DNA of 58,922 nucleotides, taken from Desulfobulbaceae bacterium UBA5611. GTDB lineage: Bacteria; Desulfobacterota; Desulfobulbia; Desulfobulbales; Desulfocapsaceae. Shown here in pieces: positions 26,093-34,167 of the stretch (positions are counted from its first letter, which is position 1; each line of letters opens with the position of its first letter). Made by a program: the position numbers and the translations under genes. The stretch is taken from NCBI GenBank assembly GCA_002424635.1, contig DIKT01000051.1, positions 8,097-67,018 of the forward strand, in the 5' to 3' direction. Under the pieces are notes generated by a model. It was not told where the DNA came from, made no database searches, and worked only from the letters and a program-made list of their open reading frames with translations.

Positions 26093-28120
26093 TCAGGAAA
26101 GCAGATGCGGGATTGCTTCGTCAAGGGTATCGACATAGACCAGCTCCAGATGCCCGACAACATCATGGCCTAACGAGGCGACATCCTCCTGGTTTTTTGC
26201 CGGCAGGACAACCTTCACACAACCGGTGCGCACACCGGCCAGGAGTTTTTCTCGAATTCCACCGACTGGCAGGACCTGGCCGGTCAGTGTCATCTCGCCG
26301 GTAATCGATACCCTGCGATGTACCGGACGACCAGTCAGCAGAGAAACCAGGGCAATGGCTATGGCCAGACCTGCAGAGGGGCCATCTTTTGAAACCGCAC
26401 CGGCTGGTAGATGAATATGGATATCAGCATGATCATAGAAGTCAGGCGCAATACTAAGGGTTTCAGCATTGCTCCTGATATAACTGAGCGCGGTCTGGGC
26501 CGATTCGCGAAGCACTTCCCCTAGTGATCCGGTCAGAATCAGGTTGGTGTTCCCCCGCATTATCAGGGCCTCGATAAACATAATTTGGCCCCCGAACTGG
26601 GTCCAGACCAGACTGGTCACCACACCGATCCTGTCATCACCTTCGGCTGCTTCCTGACGATACTTCCGAGGCCCGAGCAGAAAAGGGATTGCGCTTTTAT
26701 CGATCTCAGGCAGTGATTCGCCCGTATCATTCTGCAGTACCTGCAGGGCCAGTTTTCGGCAGATGGTTCCGAGCTCCCGATTGAGTCCGCGCACCCCCGA
26801 TTCCCTGGTATATTCAATGATCAATTTGCCAAGGGACTCATCACTTAGCTGAGGATTGACTCCCGTCAAACCGTGAGCAGCTAGCTGCTTGGGGAACAGG
26901 TATTTTCTGGCAATGACCTGCTTTTCCTGGAATGAATAACTGGCAAAATCGATTAGTTCCAGACGATCCAGTAAGGGACCTGGCAGTTTGGTGATGTCAT
27001 TGGCCGTGGCAATAAAGAGGACACCGGATAGATCAAAGGGGATATCAAGATAATGATCGATAAATTTCTTGTTCTGCTCAGGATCAAGCACCTCAAGCAA
27101 AACAGAAGCAGGATCGCCCCGAAAATCCTGGCCGATCTTGTCAATCTCGTCAAGCATAAAACAGGGATTGGTCACCCCGACCCGCTTGATTTCGCTGATG
27201 ATGCGGCCGGTCATGGCGCCAACATAGGTCCTTCGGTGACCACGGATTTCCGCCTCATCACGCAGCCCAGCCATGGAAAGACGGATAAATTCCCGACCCA
27301 GGGAGGTGGCCACGGATTGGCCGATGGAGGTTTTCCCCGTACCTGGAGGACCGGAAAAACAGAGGACCGGCCCCTGGCTGATCTGCAGCTTTTTCTGTTT
27401 ACAGAGAACCCCCTCGACCGTTTCTTTCAATTCGCTGAGCTGAACCGGCTTGGACAGGTAATGGGTCGCCCCCTTACGCATGGCATCCACGGCATTGGCC
27501 ACCGTTGCATAACCGGTAACCATAATGACACTGGTCTCGGGAGATACCTTGGCAATCTTGTCAATAAGGGTGAGTCCATCCATCTTATCCATTTTCAGGT
27601 CAGTGATCATTACCTCAAAATGGTCGCTACCTTCGACCTGCTGCAATGCCTCCACACCGTTGACAGCCACCTCTACCGTGTGGCCGAGACCCGTGAAGTA
27701 ATGTTGCATATTATCACGGGCAATCTTCTCATCATCAACGATTAATATTCTTGATTTCTGTTGGTTCTTCAGGGTCTTGGCAGCCAGGAATTCCAGCACG
27801 CGCTCTTTGACCGCCTCGAGCCCATAATGATGCGAGGCCATGATGGTTTTAGCCCGCTTCAGATCAAGATTATCCTGGGTCTCCTGAAACCAGGGCAGAG
27901 AAAGCAGCAGCTCGACATAGTTGACCCCGATAGAAAACTCGGCGGCAAGGGGATCGATTTTTCCAAGACGATCCAGTTCACCTGTCACCTGACGGGCAAC
28001 GTAGGGCGGCAAATCAGTGCCGGTGGCTCTGGCCTTCAGCTCCGCTATCTGGCCGGAATAGAGCCTTTCTTCCGTTCCGGAGATCTTGGGCCCTGCTTCT
28101 TTTTTGGAGAAAAAACTCAT
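26093..28120 (-). CDS. Lon-family protease with an inserted receiver domain
   Basis: This 675-residue Lon-like protein lacks the usual N-terminal substrate-binding domain. It starts near the helical linker (LPWFQETQDNLDLKRA and HHYGLEAVKERVLEFLA, about 75-115). A complete receiver domain at about 123-240 follows (RILIVDDE, phospho-acceptor Asp174 in MITDLKM, Thr202 in VTGYAT, Lys224). Then comes the AAA+ module with Walker A GPPGTGKTS (257-265) and Walker B FMLDEIDK. The protease domain has catalytic Ser582 in KDGPSAG and Lys625 in GGIREKLLAG. Everything needed for ATPase and peptidase action is intact. In ordinary Lon the segment corresponding to the insertion runs straight into the Walker A strand, so phosphorylation could gate ATP-driven unfolding. 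The ATG at 28120 lies just after a strong terminator; a start at 28186 would be inside the hairpin. Confidence 0.9.
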   Translation of the reverse strand: MSFFSKKEAGPKISGTEERLYSGQIAELKARATGTDLPPYVARQVTGELDRLGKIDPLAAEFSIGVNYVELLLSLPWFQETQDNLDLKRAKTIMASHHYGLEAVKERVLEFLAAKTLKNQQKSRILIVDDEKIARDNMQHYFTGLGHTVEVAVNGVEALQQVEGSDHFEVMITDLKMDKMDGLTLIDKIAKVSPETSVIMVTGYATVANAVDAMRKGATHYLSKPVQLSELKETVEGVLCKQKKLQISQGPVLCFSGPPGTGKTSIGQSVATSLGREFIRLSMAGLRDEAEIRGHRRTYVGAMTGRIISEIKRVGVTNPCFMLDEIDKIGQDFRGDPASVLLEVLDPEQNKKFIDHYLDIPFDLSGVLFIATANDITKLPGPLLDRLELIDFASYSFQEKQVIARKYLFPKQLAAHGLTGVNPQLSDESLGKLIIEYTRESGVRGLNRELGTICRKLALQVLQNDTGESLPEIDKSAIPFLLGPRKYRQEAAEGDDRIGVVTSLVWTQFGGQIMFIEALIMRGNTNLILTGSLGEVLRESAQTALSYIRSNAETLSIAPDFYDHADIHIHLPAGAVSKDGPSAGLAIAIALVSLLTGRPVHRRVSITGEMTLTGQVLPVGGIREKLLAGVRTGCVKVVLPAKNQEDVASLGHDVVGHLELVYVDTLDEAIPHLLS

Positions 28121-28142
28121 TGCTGTCCACCCATTTTCTTTT

Positions 28143-28203
28143 AAAAAAAAAGTTCGTGCCGCGGGGGAATGAGAGTGAAAAAACATTCCCCCGCAACACG
28201 AAC
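28143..28203 (-). terminator. Strong intrinsic terminator between the higA-like gene and lon
   Basis: On the minus strand a 20-bp stem (28152-28171 with 28184-28203, only two G-U pairs) with a 12-nt loop is followed by nine T. It ends about 20 bp before the lon start codon. It should end the nhaD operon or act as an attenuator for lon. Confidence 0.85.
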
Positions 28204-28228
28204 AATACTACTCCTGACTCTTAAAATC

Positions 28229-28564
28229 TCAACGACAATCGTAGGGCTGAATAAGAATCTTAGCCGGGATGTCGAGATGTCTATGAAGATTGCGTATCAT
28301 CCGCAGAGAGAGTGGTTTCCGTCGATTCAGCACTGAACTTATGTAGCCGGAGCTGCCGATATCCGCCTTTAAATCCCTGTTGAGCATCCCTCGTTGAGCC
28401 ATGACTTCTTTCAAATACTCAATGGGGTCCGGCAGATTTTCAGTTGCAGACAACGCTCCGGCAGCCTCGACTGAAGAGATCATTCTGTCAAGGTTCTCTT
28501 GATCTTCATTGTACACAAATCTTTCACTCCTTTCCATTACGTGTGCATTGGTCATAGTATTCAT
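28229..28564 (-). CDS. HigA-like XRE-family DNA-binding protein
   Basis: The 111-residue protein has a C-terminal helix-turn-helix domain of the HigA type: PIEYLKEVMAQRGMLNRDLK, GSSGYISSVLNRRKPLSLRM and the tail DIPAKILIQPY. HigA proteins are antitoxins and autoregulators, normally encoded with a HigB ribonuclease. No HigB-like gene is adjacent, so this is an orphan. An N-terminal acidic extension of about 45 residues is unusual. The ATG lies 10 bp after the nhaD stop with TAGGTGA upstream, so it is coupled to the antiporter gene and is probably a local regulator. Confidence 0.75.
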   Translation of the reverse strand: MNTMTNAHVMERSERFVYNEDQENLDRMISSVEAAGALSATENLPDPIEYLKEVMAQRGMLNRDLKADIGSSGYISSVLNRRKPLSLRMIRNLHRHLDIPAKILIQPYDCR

Positions 28565-28574
28565 AGCTGCTCAC

Positions 28575-29996
28575 CTAAAATAAACGACTGTTAATCAAGA
28601 AATGACAGTAGATGCTTGCTGCATACCCTAAGGCGATGATCGGGGTCCATTTCAAATGGGCGCCAAAGGTATAGGTTCCCCGCGCCGTTCCCATAAGCGC
28701 CACACCGGCAGCTGAGCCGATGGAGAGCAGACTGCCGCCGACACCTGCAGTCAAGGTTACCAGCAACCACTGACCGACAGGCATGACAGGATCCATGGTC
28801 AAGACGGCAAACATGACCGGAATATTATCAACTATTGCCGACAGAATCCCCACAAGGACATTGGCGTTGGTGGCACCCAGTCCATCGTACATCTGGTGAG
28901 AGACCAGGGCCAGATAGCCAAACTGGGACAGACCGCCGACACAGAGAATCACCCCGTAGAAAAAGAGGAGGGTGTCCCATTCGGCCCGGGCCACCTTTTT
29001 GAAAATATCAAAGGGGGTGTCGTGATCAGCGGAGGAAATCCCCAGGGGATTATCATAATCAAGGGCACGTTTTTCTTTTATCTTGATGTAATAGGAGAAC
29101 ATGCCCAGATAGGAAAGCCCCAGCATCATGCCGGCTGCCGGAGGCAGCTCCAGAAAATTGTGAAAGGAAACCGCAGTGACAATTGTCATCAGAAAAAGAA
29201 AGATAATGCGCTTGGCGCCGAACTTCATGGCAATCTTTTCTGCCAGACCAACAGGAACCTCTTTCGACACAAAAAAGCTCATGATAGCAGCAGGAATCAA
29301 CCAGTTGACCAAGGCCGGAGCAAAAAGGTAGAAAAACTGGCCAAAGGTAGCCTGTCCCTTCTGCCAAACCATCAGGGTGGTGATGTCACCAAAGGGTGAG
29401 AAGGCACCACCGGCATTGGCTCCAACCACGATATTGATACAGGCCAAGGCAACAAACTTTTTATTGTCCTTAGCTACGGCCATGACAACCGCTCCCATGA
29501 GCAGGGACGTGGTCAGATTGTCGGCAACAGGCGAGATGACAAAGGCCAGAAATCCGGTGATCCAGAAGATAATTCGCAGGGAGAACCCCCTGGAGACCAG
29601 AGACGAGCGCAGGGCCTGAAAGATATTTCGCTCTTCCATGGAGTTGATATAGGTCATGGCTGCCAGCAGGAAAAGCAACAACTCCGCATACTCGGTAATG
29701 TTGCGCAGAATCGCATTATGGGCCTCTTCAGGCGGAATACCAGTCATACGGAAGGTAATGGCCAGCAGTACCCAGATAAGTCCGGCTGCCATCATTACCG
29801 GCTTACTCTTGCGCAGGTGGGTCTGCTCCTCAAAGATAACAAGAACATAGGCGAGGACAAAAAGGGCCAGCGATGCGTAGCCCAGCGCCGTAGTAGTCAG
29901 GTTCACTGTTGCCTCCCCCCCACCGTGACCGGAAGCAGCAAATACCTGGCTTGCACCGCCCAACAGGGCGATACAAAACGATAGAAAAATCTTCAT
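28575..29996 (-). CDS. nhaD: Na+/H+ antiporter NhaD
   Basis: The 473-residue membrane protein carries NhaD hallmarks: SPVADNLTTSLLMGA, GANAGGAFSPFGDITTLMVW, VDNIPVMFAVL, and about a dozen hydrophobic helices. It has an N-terminal signal-like segment (MKIFLSFCIALLGGASQVFA). NhaD exports Na+ or Li+ against H+ and supports salt tolerance. The ATG at 29996 follows AAGGAT, and longer frames upstream lack this. It starts 79 bp after the SLC13 gene and is followed within 10 bp by the HigA-like gene, so transporter, antiporter and regulator look co-transcribed. Confidence 0.9.
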   Translation of the reverse strand: MKIFLSFCIALLGGASQVFAASGHGGGEATVNLTTTALGYASLALFVLAYVLVIFEEQTHLRKSKPVMMAAGLIWVLLAITFRMTGIPPEEAHNAILRNITEYAELLLFLLAAMTYINSMEERNIFQALRSSLVSRGFSLRIIFWITGFLAFVISPVADNLTTSLLMGAVVMAVAKDNKKFVALACINIVVGANAGGAFSPFGDITTLMVWQKGQATFGQFFYLFAPALVNWLIPAAIMSFFVSKEVPVGLAEKIAMKFGAKRIIFLFLMTIVTAVSFHNFLELPPAAGMMLGLSYLGMFSYYIKIKEKRALDYDNPLGISSADHDTPFDIFKKVARAEWDTLLFFYGVILCVGGLSQFGYLALVSHQMYDGLGATNANVLVGILSAIVDNIPVMFAVLTMDPVMPVGQWLLVTLTAGVGGSLLSIGSAAGVALMGTARGTYTFGAHLKWTPIIALGYAASIYCHFLINSRLF

Positions 29997-30075
29997 TGTG
30001 GTATCCTTATGGTATTGAATGGATAATGAAATAATCTTTATTACACGCGGCTCAAAAAGACGCCTATTCCGGAAA

Positions 30076-31890
30076 TCAATGGCCAACAACACCATAAAAG
30101 GCATAGACCATAGCCATCATGACCGTAAGGTAGAGGACAGTCATCCCGGCACCAGCCCGGAAATAATCTTTGGTCTTATATCCGCCTGGACGCATGATCA
30201 GAGCGTTGACTTGATGGGTGGGCAGGATAAAGGTATTTGAACAGGCCACCGCCACCACCAGGGCCGCTATGCGGGGATCAGCCCCGGCGCTTGCTGCCAT
30301 ATTCATGGCCAAGGGGACCATGAGGACTGTTGCCCCAACATTTGAGGCAACCAGGGTGAAAAACGAGGTCAGAAGACCGATTACCGTCAACAGGATCAAC
30401 GGTGAAACAGTGCCCATCGAAGTCATAATGGTTTCGGCAATGAGCTTGGCCGCCCCTGTCTTTTCAAAGGCAATGCCCAGAGGAATAAGGCCACCAAGGA
30501 GAAAGACCGTCATCCAATCCACAGAGTCATAGGCCTCATCAATGGAGATGACCTTGGACAGGACCATGGCAACAGCCCCAGTGAGCAGGGCTATGGAGAG
30601 TTGGACGTTAAAACCAATGGTCATGACCAGAGCCAGAATCAGACTGCCCACAGCATACTTGACCTTGTCCGTGCGGAGAATTTCTCCCTGCACCTCTTCG
30701 GTAAAAACAAGATCTGTTCTTTTCTTTAGATAATGAAATTTTTCCCATGGGCCTTGCAGCAACAGGGCGTCTCCAGCCCGCAAAGGCATGGTCGAGATAT
30801 CACCGACAAAGGTCTTAGTCTCTCGAAAAATAGCCAGAGGGGTCACACCATTTTTTTTCCGGAATGAAAAGGAGCGCAAAGTACTTCCGACCAGCTCAGA
30901 ACGGGGGGTAATAATGGTCTCCATGATTCCGGCATTGTTCGGTGAGAGGCTCTCGGCAAAGACTTCCAGGTCCTCTTTGACCTGCCAGCCGAAAGACTGG
31001 GCCATCTTGGCAACCAGATCAGGCGGTCCTTCTACGGCAAGGATATCTCCTCCCTTAATGATATCAGCGTAGTCGGGCGAAGCAATAGATATTCCCTTCT
31101 TATTGGCTATGGAGAGGATCGTGCTGAAAAAGATAGGTCTGATTTCCAGTTCTTCGAGCGTCTTAGGCCCCTTGAAGGAGTCAGGCACCTGGATTTCAAA
31201 CAGATTACCGATATCATGATATGTTCTCTTCAGTTCCGGGGACATCGGTCCGGTTCCTTGCGCATCACCCTGTCCGGAAGGAAGAATAAAACGGCCAAAC
31301 AGAACAAAATAGATGAGGGCGGCAACCACTAGGGCCAGGCCGATGGGAGTCACGGAAAAAAGTCCGAAGGGCTTGATGTCCGGACCAGAAATCTTCATCA
31401 CATCATTGAGCAGAATAAGCGGACTGGAGCCAATCATGGTGAGACAACCGCCGATAATCGCGCAGAAACCCATGGGCATAAGTACACGAGAAACCGGGAT
31501 ATTGGTCTGCAGGCAAATACGCTTGGCAGCAGGCATGAACAGGGCAGCCGCGCCGATATTTTGCATGAAACTGGAGATAAAGGCCACTGTGGCCGAGATG
31601 AGCACCATGATCCGACTTTCGCTCTTGCCGGCAAACTTGAGCAGAACCCTGGCCAGGTGATTCATAGCCCCTGTCTTATCCAGCCCGGCGCCGATAATAA
31701 TAACGGCAATAATTGAAACAACCGCATTACTTGAAAGTCCGCTGATGGCCTCCTTGGGAGTAACCAAACCGAGCAGAGGTAAAATGATCATCATGATCAG
31801 GCCAACGACGTCAACCCGAACCCATTCAAAAATAAAGAGCAAGATTGCCACGACCAACACGGCCATGACTAACATTATTGGTAAAGTCAT
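30076..31890 (-). CDS. SLC13-family permease with RCK_C (TrkA-C) domains
   Basis: The 604-residue protein is a divalent anion:Na+ symporter (DASS/SLC13)-type permease. Membrane segments lie at about 1-180 and 385-604. The cytoplasmic middle holds two TrkA-C-like domains (EIQVPDSFKGPKTLEELEIR...GGDILAVEGPPD, and METIITPRSELVGSTLRSFS...AGDALLLQGPW). Relatives include putative sulfate and dicarboxylate transporters. The substrate cannot be read from sequence. The start at 31890 (MTLPIML) has AAGGG upstream; ATGs at 31917 and 31959 are alternatives. It heads the operon with nhaD behind a candidate sigma-54 promoter and a leader of about 270 nt. Confidence 0.85.
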   Translation of the reverse strand: MTLPIMLVMAVLVVAILLFIFEWVRVDVVGLIMMIILPLLGLVTPKEAISGLSSNAVVSIIAVIIIGAGLDKTGAMNHLARVLLKFAGKSESRIMVLISATVAFISSFMQNIGAAALFMPAAKRICLQTNIPVSRVLMPMGFCAIIGGCLTMIGSSPLILLNDVMKISGPDIKPFGLFSVTPIGLALVVAALIYFVLFGRFILPSGQGDAQGTGPMSPELKRTYHDIGNLFEIQVPDSFKGPKTLEELEIRPIFFSTILSIANKKGISIASPDYADIIKGGDILAVEGPPDLVAKMAQSFGWQVKEDLEVFAESLSPNNAGIMETIITPRSELVGSTLRSFSFRKKNGVTPLAIFRETKTFVGDISTMPLRAGDALLLQGPWEKFHYLKKRTDLVFTEEVQGEILRTDKVKYAVGSLILALVMTIGFNVQLSIALLTGAVAMVLSKVISIDEAYDSVDWMTVFLLGGLIPLGIAFEKTGAAKLIAETIMTSMGTVSPLILLTVIGLLTSFFTLVASNVGATVLMVPLAMNMAASAGADPRIAALVVAVACSNTFILPTHQVNALIMRPGGYKTKDYFRAGAGMTVLYLTVMMAMVYAFYGVVGH

Positions 31891-31969
31891 TTTTCCCTTA
31901 TTATCCTTTTTTGTCATGATGCCCGCTGAGACGGGACATCTATTGTTTAGTGAGACCAAAGTTCTTCAT

Positions 31970-32071
31970 TCATTCCGACAGCAGCGGTGGACCGGCACCA
32001 TAATGACAACCCGCGATGGATGCCGGCTGAACGCTTTCTCTCTTATTTTTTCCCTCTTTTTCCTGGTTCAT
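31970..32071 (-). CDS. Possible 33-residue leader ORF before the SLC13 gene
   Basis: On the minus strand an ATG at 32071 has GAGGAGGG immediately upstream, the best ribosome site in the region. It opens a 33-codon frame (MNQEKEGKNKRESVQPASIA at the start). Two further mini-frames, of 9 and 12 codons, follow before the transporter start. All lie inside the predicted 5' leader. They could be a translated attenuation element or chance. The peptide is not recognised. Confidence 0.35.
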   Translation of the reverse strand: MNQEKEGKNKRESVQPASIAGCHYGAGPPLLSE

Positions 32072-32175
32072 CGTTTCCCTCCTCAAAAAAATAACAAAAT
32101 CGTTTGCAATTCGAGGTTGATAAAAAACTTCCTCTCAGCAAGCAAATTAATCACGACTATATTTTGGTTTGGGAT

Positions 32176-32191
32176 TGCAACCTGTATGCCG
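32176..32191 (-). promoter_or_regulatory. Candidate sigma-54 promoter of the SLC13-nhaD operon
   Basis: On the minus strand CGGCATA-CAGG-TTGCA matches the -24/-12 consensus, with GG and GC ten bases apart and a perfect TTGCA. Predicted transcription start is near 32164. Confidence 0.7.
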
Positions 32192-32285
32192 TTTTGCAGC
32201 AGCCCAAATAAAAACTGCCGTTTATTTTTTACACTGCCGGGCGTTACGTGCAGAAAACTGAAAACGAGAGGGATAAGATGGTGTT

Positions 32286-32300
32286 GTTGCAGGATGTAAC
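32286..32300. promoter_or_regulatory. Activator palindrome upstream of the SLC13 operon
   Basis: GTTGCAGGATGTAAC, identical to the 15-mer at 25969-25983, lies about 95 bp upstream of the -24 element of the transporter promoter. Exact identity over 15 bp at two sigma-54 promoters argues for a shared regulator. Confidence 0.7.
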
Positions 32301-32385
32301 AACTGGCGAGAGCAAGACCTGAGAGACTTTAATGAAAGAATAGCAAGAAAAAAAAAGGCCGGAGCACCTGCACCCGGCAACAATC

Positions 32386-32447
32386 GTTGCATTTAGCAGC
32401 ATCAACTGTTGCAATAACATTGCAATTGTGCAACACTACGATGCAAC
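32386..32447. promoter_or_regulatory. Cluster of TTGCA/TGCAA half-sites
   Basis: This 62-bp stretch contains GTTGCA at 32386 and 32408, TTGCAA at 32420, and TGCAAC at 32429 and 32442. TTGCA-ATTG-TGCAA (32420-32433) is a perfect inverted pair. The cluster lies 90-150 bp upstream of the kinase promoter and may serve both divergent transcripts. The rest of the 31960-32694 gap shows no further gene. Confidence 0.6.
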
Positions 32448-32535
32448 AGTACCAGGCACAGATAAGGTGCGGACATCCCTCTTTTCATTCTTGCACAAAG
32501 AGGATGATAGCATCAATCATGTTTTATTTTTCACT

Positions 32536-32551
32536 TGGCCTTAAATTTGCT
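32536..32551 (+). promoter_or_regulatory. Candidate sigma-54 promoter of the kinase-regulator operon
   Basis: TGGCCTT-AAAT-TTGCT keeps TGGC at -24 and TTGCT at -12 with exact spacing. Predicted transcription start is near 32563, 130 bp before the kinase start, which implies autoregulation of the two-component genes. Confidence 0.7.
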
Positions 32552-32694
32552 AATGATAGATAAAAGGGTATAATTCTTTTTTTACACGTTTGGCTCCAAA
32601 CAAAGCCTCGTTTTAGGCGAATAAGAGAGGAGAAGACACAAACACCATTGTCACTGTTCTCTCTCCAGACCGATCAAAATGAGTATGAGGTACC

Positions 32695-34167
32695 ATGTTT
32701 TCTTTAAATCTGCGCCAAAAGATGATTGGCTGTTTTTGTCTGCACATGCTCTCCTACATCATCATCGGCATAACTTTTTTACAAGATTTCGACATGTTCA
32801 ATGAGGATGTGGCTTTGTTGATACATGCCGGAAATCTCAGCAATATCTGTCTTGAGATACGACGCTATGAGAAAAACTTCATCATCCGTTATAACGATGA
32901 GGATTTTATCAAGGTCCTTGAATACATAAAGGAGGCGCAACAATATGCTCCCCGAGTCATTGAAGATCTGAAGAGCATGCCACAGCCGACACATCTGCAG
33001 GATCTTAGCGCCAAGCTGACGGCATACGAGGAGAGTTTTCTGATGTTTAAAGCGCAAGCCAGCTCCGGTAAGGAGGGCGACATCCTCCCTTTACGAGAAA
33101 AAGTACGCGGCCTGGGACAAGAGCTGGTCCATATCACCGAAGACCTGGTCTTGTTCGAACAGTACAAAATGAACACCTTCATCAAAAGATTTAAAAGTCA
33201 ACTGGCCATAACGATCCTCTTTCTTGTTCTTCTCTCAATTTTTACCATCACCCTTCTCTACATCTCCATTATCAAGCCCTTGAAAAGGGTGGAAAACGCA
33301 GCCATAAAGATTGCCAACGGCACCTTCTCGCCGCTACCCGTCGATGAAAAAAAAGGTGAAGTGCGCAGTGTACTGCGGGCCTTTAATAAAATGGTCACAG
33401 ATTTGGAAGAACAACAGGAACAGCTCTTTCAAGCCAAGAAGCTTGCTTCAATCGGCACCCTGGCCTCAGGAACAGCGCATCAGATAAATAATCCGCTCAA
33501 TAATATTGCAACCTCCTGCCAACTGGCCCTTGCTGAAGTTGATCGCGAGCAGTTTCCTTTTGTGGTCAAGATGCTGAAGATAATCAACCAGGAAACCGAA
33601 CGGGCCGGAAAAATTGTGCGCGGCTTGCTGGAATTTTCAAGAGCTCAGACCTTTTCCCTTCAGCCGTATCCTCTTATAGAGCTGGTCAATAAGGTCAAAC
33701 AACTTGTTGCCAGTGAAGTCCCGGCCGGCATCACCATAGACACCGATATTGATAAGGCGATAATCCTCTATATCGATGTGCAGAAGATGATTGAGGCCTT
33801 GTTGAATCTGATCATCAATGCTCTGCAGGCCATCACCGAACCGCCTGGTGCTGTGTTTATCGAAGCAAAAAAAGATACAGAGCATACACATGCGCTCATT
33901 ACCATTGCCGACACCGGTGGAGGTATTGACAAGGAGAACCTGCCGAAGATTTTTGACCCCTTTTTTACGACCAAAAATGCCGAAAACGGTACTGGCCTTG
34001 GTCTGGCAGTTGTCTACGGCATTATAAAAAAACATAATGGCTCAATACAGGTAGAGTCGGAAAAAGGAAAGGGAAGTCAGTTTATCCTGACGTTGCCGCT
34101 TCACCTGCAACCCGAAAATGTAAATTTTCAGACTCAGCACTCAACATCCAGGAGTGACAATGCCTGA
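32695..34167 (+). CDS. Membrane sensor histidine kinase
   Basis: The 490-residue kinase has two membrane helices (about 9-29 and 168-190) around a helical extracytoplasmic sensor of about 135 residues. A HAMP domain (about 193-245), HisKA and an ATPase domain follow. The phospho-acceptor is His262 in GTAHQINNPLNNI; Gln replaces the usual Glu after the histidine. The N-box (NLIINALQAI), DTGGGI, FDPFFTTK and GTGLGLAVV are intact, so it should bind ATP. The helical sensor resembles four-helix-bundle sensors whose ligand is unknown. It overlaps the response-regulator gene by 14 bp and is divergent from the transporter operon, so it probably senses ionic or osmotic conditions. Confidence 0.88.
   Translation: MFSLNLRQKMIGCFCLHMLSYIIIGITFLQDFDMFNEDVALLIHAGNLSNICLEIRRYEKNFIIRYNDEDFIKVLEYIKEAQQYAPRVIEDLKSMPQPTHLQDLSAKLTAYEESFLMFKAQASSGKEGDILPLREKVRGLGQELVHITEDLVLFEQYKMNTFIKRFKSQLAITILFLVLLSIFTITLLYISIIKPLKRVENAAIKIANGTFSPLPVDEKKGEVRSVLRAFNKMVTDLEEQQEQLFQAKKLASIGTLASGTAHQINNPLNNIATSCQLALAEVDREQFPFVVKMLKIINQETERAGKIVRGLLEFSRAQTFSLQPYPLIELVNKVKQLVASEVPAGITIDTDIDKAIILYIDVQKMIEALLNLIINALQAITEPPGAVFIEAKKDTEHTHALITIADTGGGIDKENLPKIFDPFFTTKNAENGTGLGLAVVYGIIKKHNGSIQVESEKGKGSQFILTLPLHLQPENVNFQTQHSTSRSDNA

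Noticed and set aside
28140..28160. GGCACG-like -24 element upstream of lon
   Set aside because: It lies in the terminator stem and the -12 position is a run of T without GC.
28121..28186. Longer N-terminus for the Lon-like protein, starting at 28186
   Set aside because: These codons fall within the terminator hairpin and T-run and have no protein-like conservation.
28229..28564. Complete HigBA toxin-antitoxin system
   Set aside because: No RelE/HigB-like frame is found on either side; the neighbours are nhaD and the Lon-like gene.
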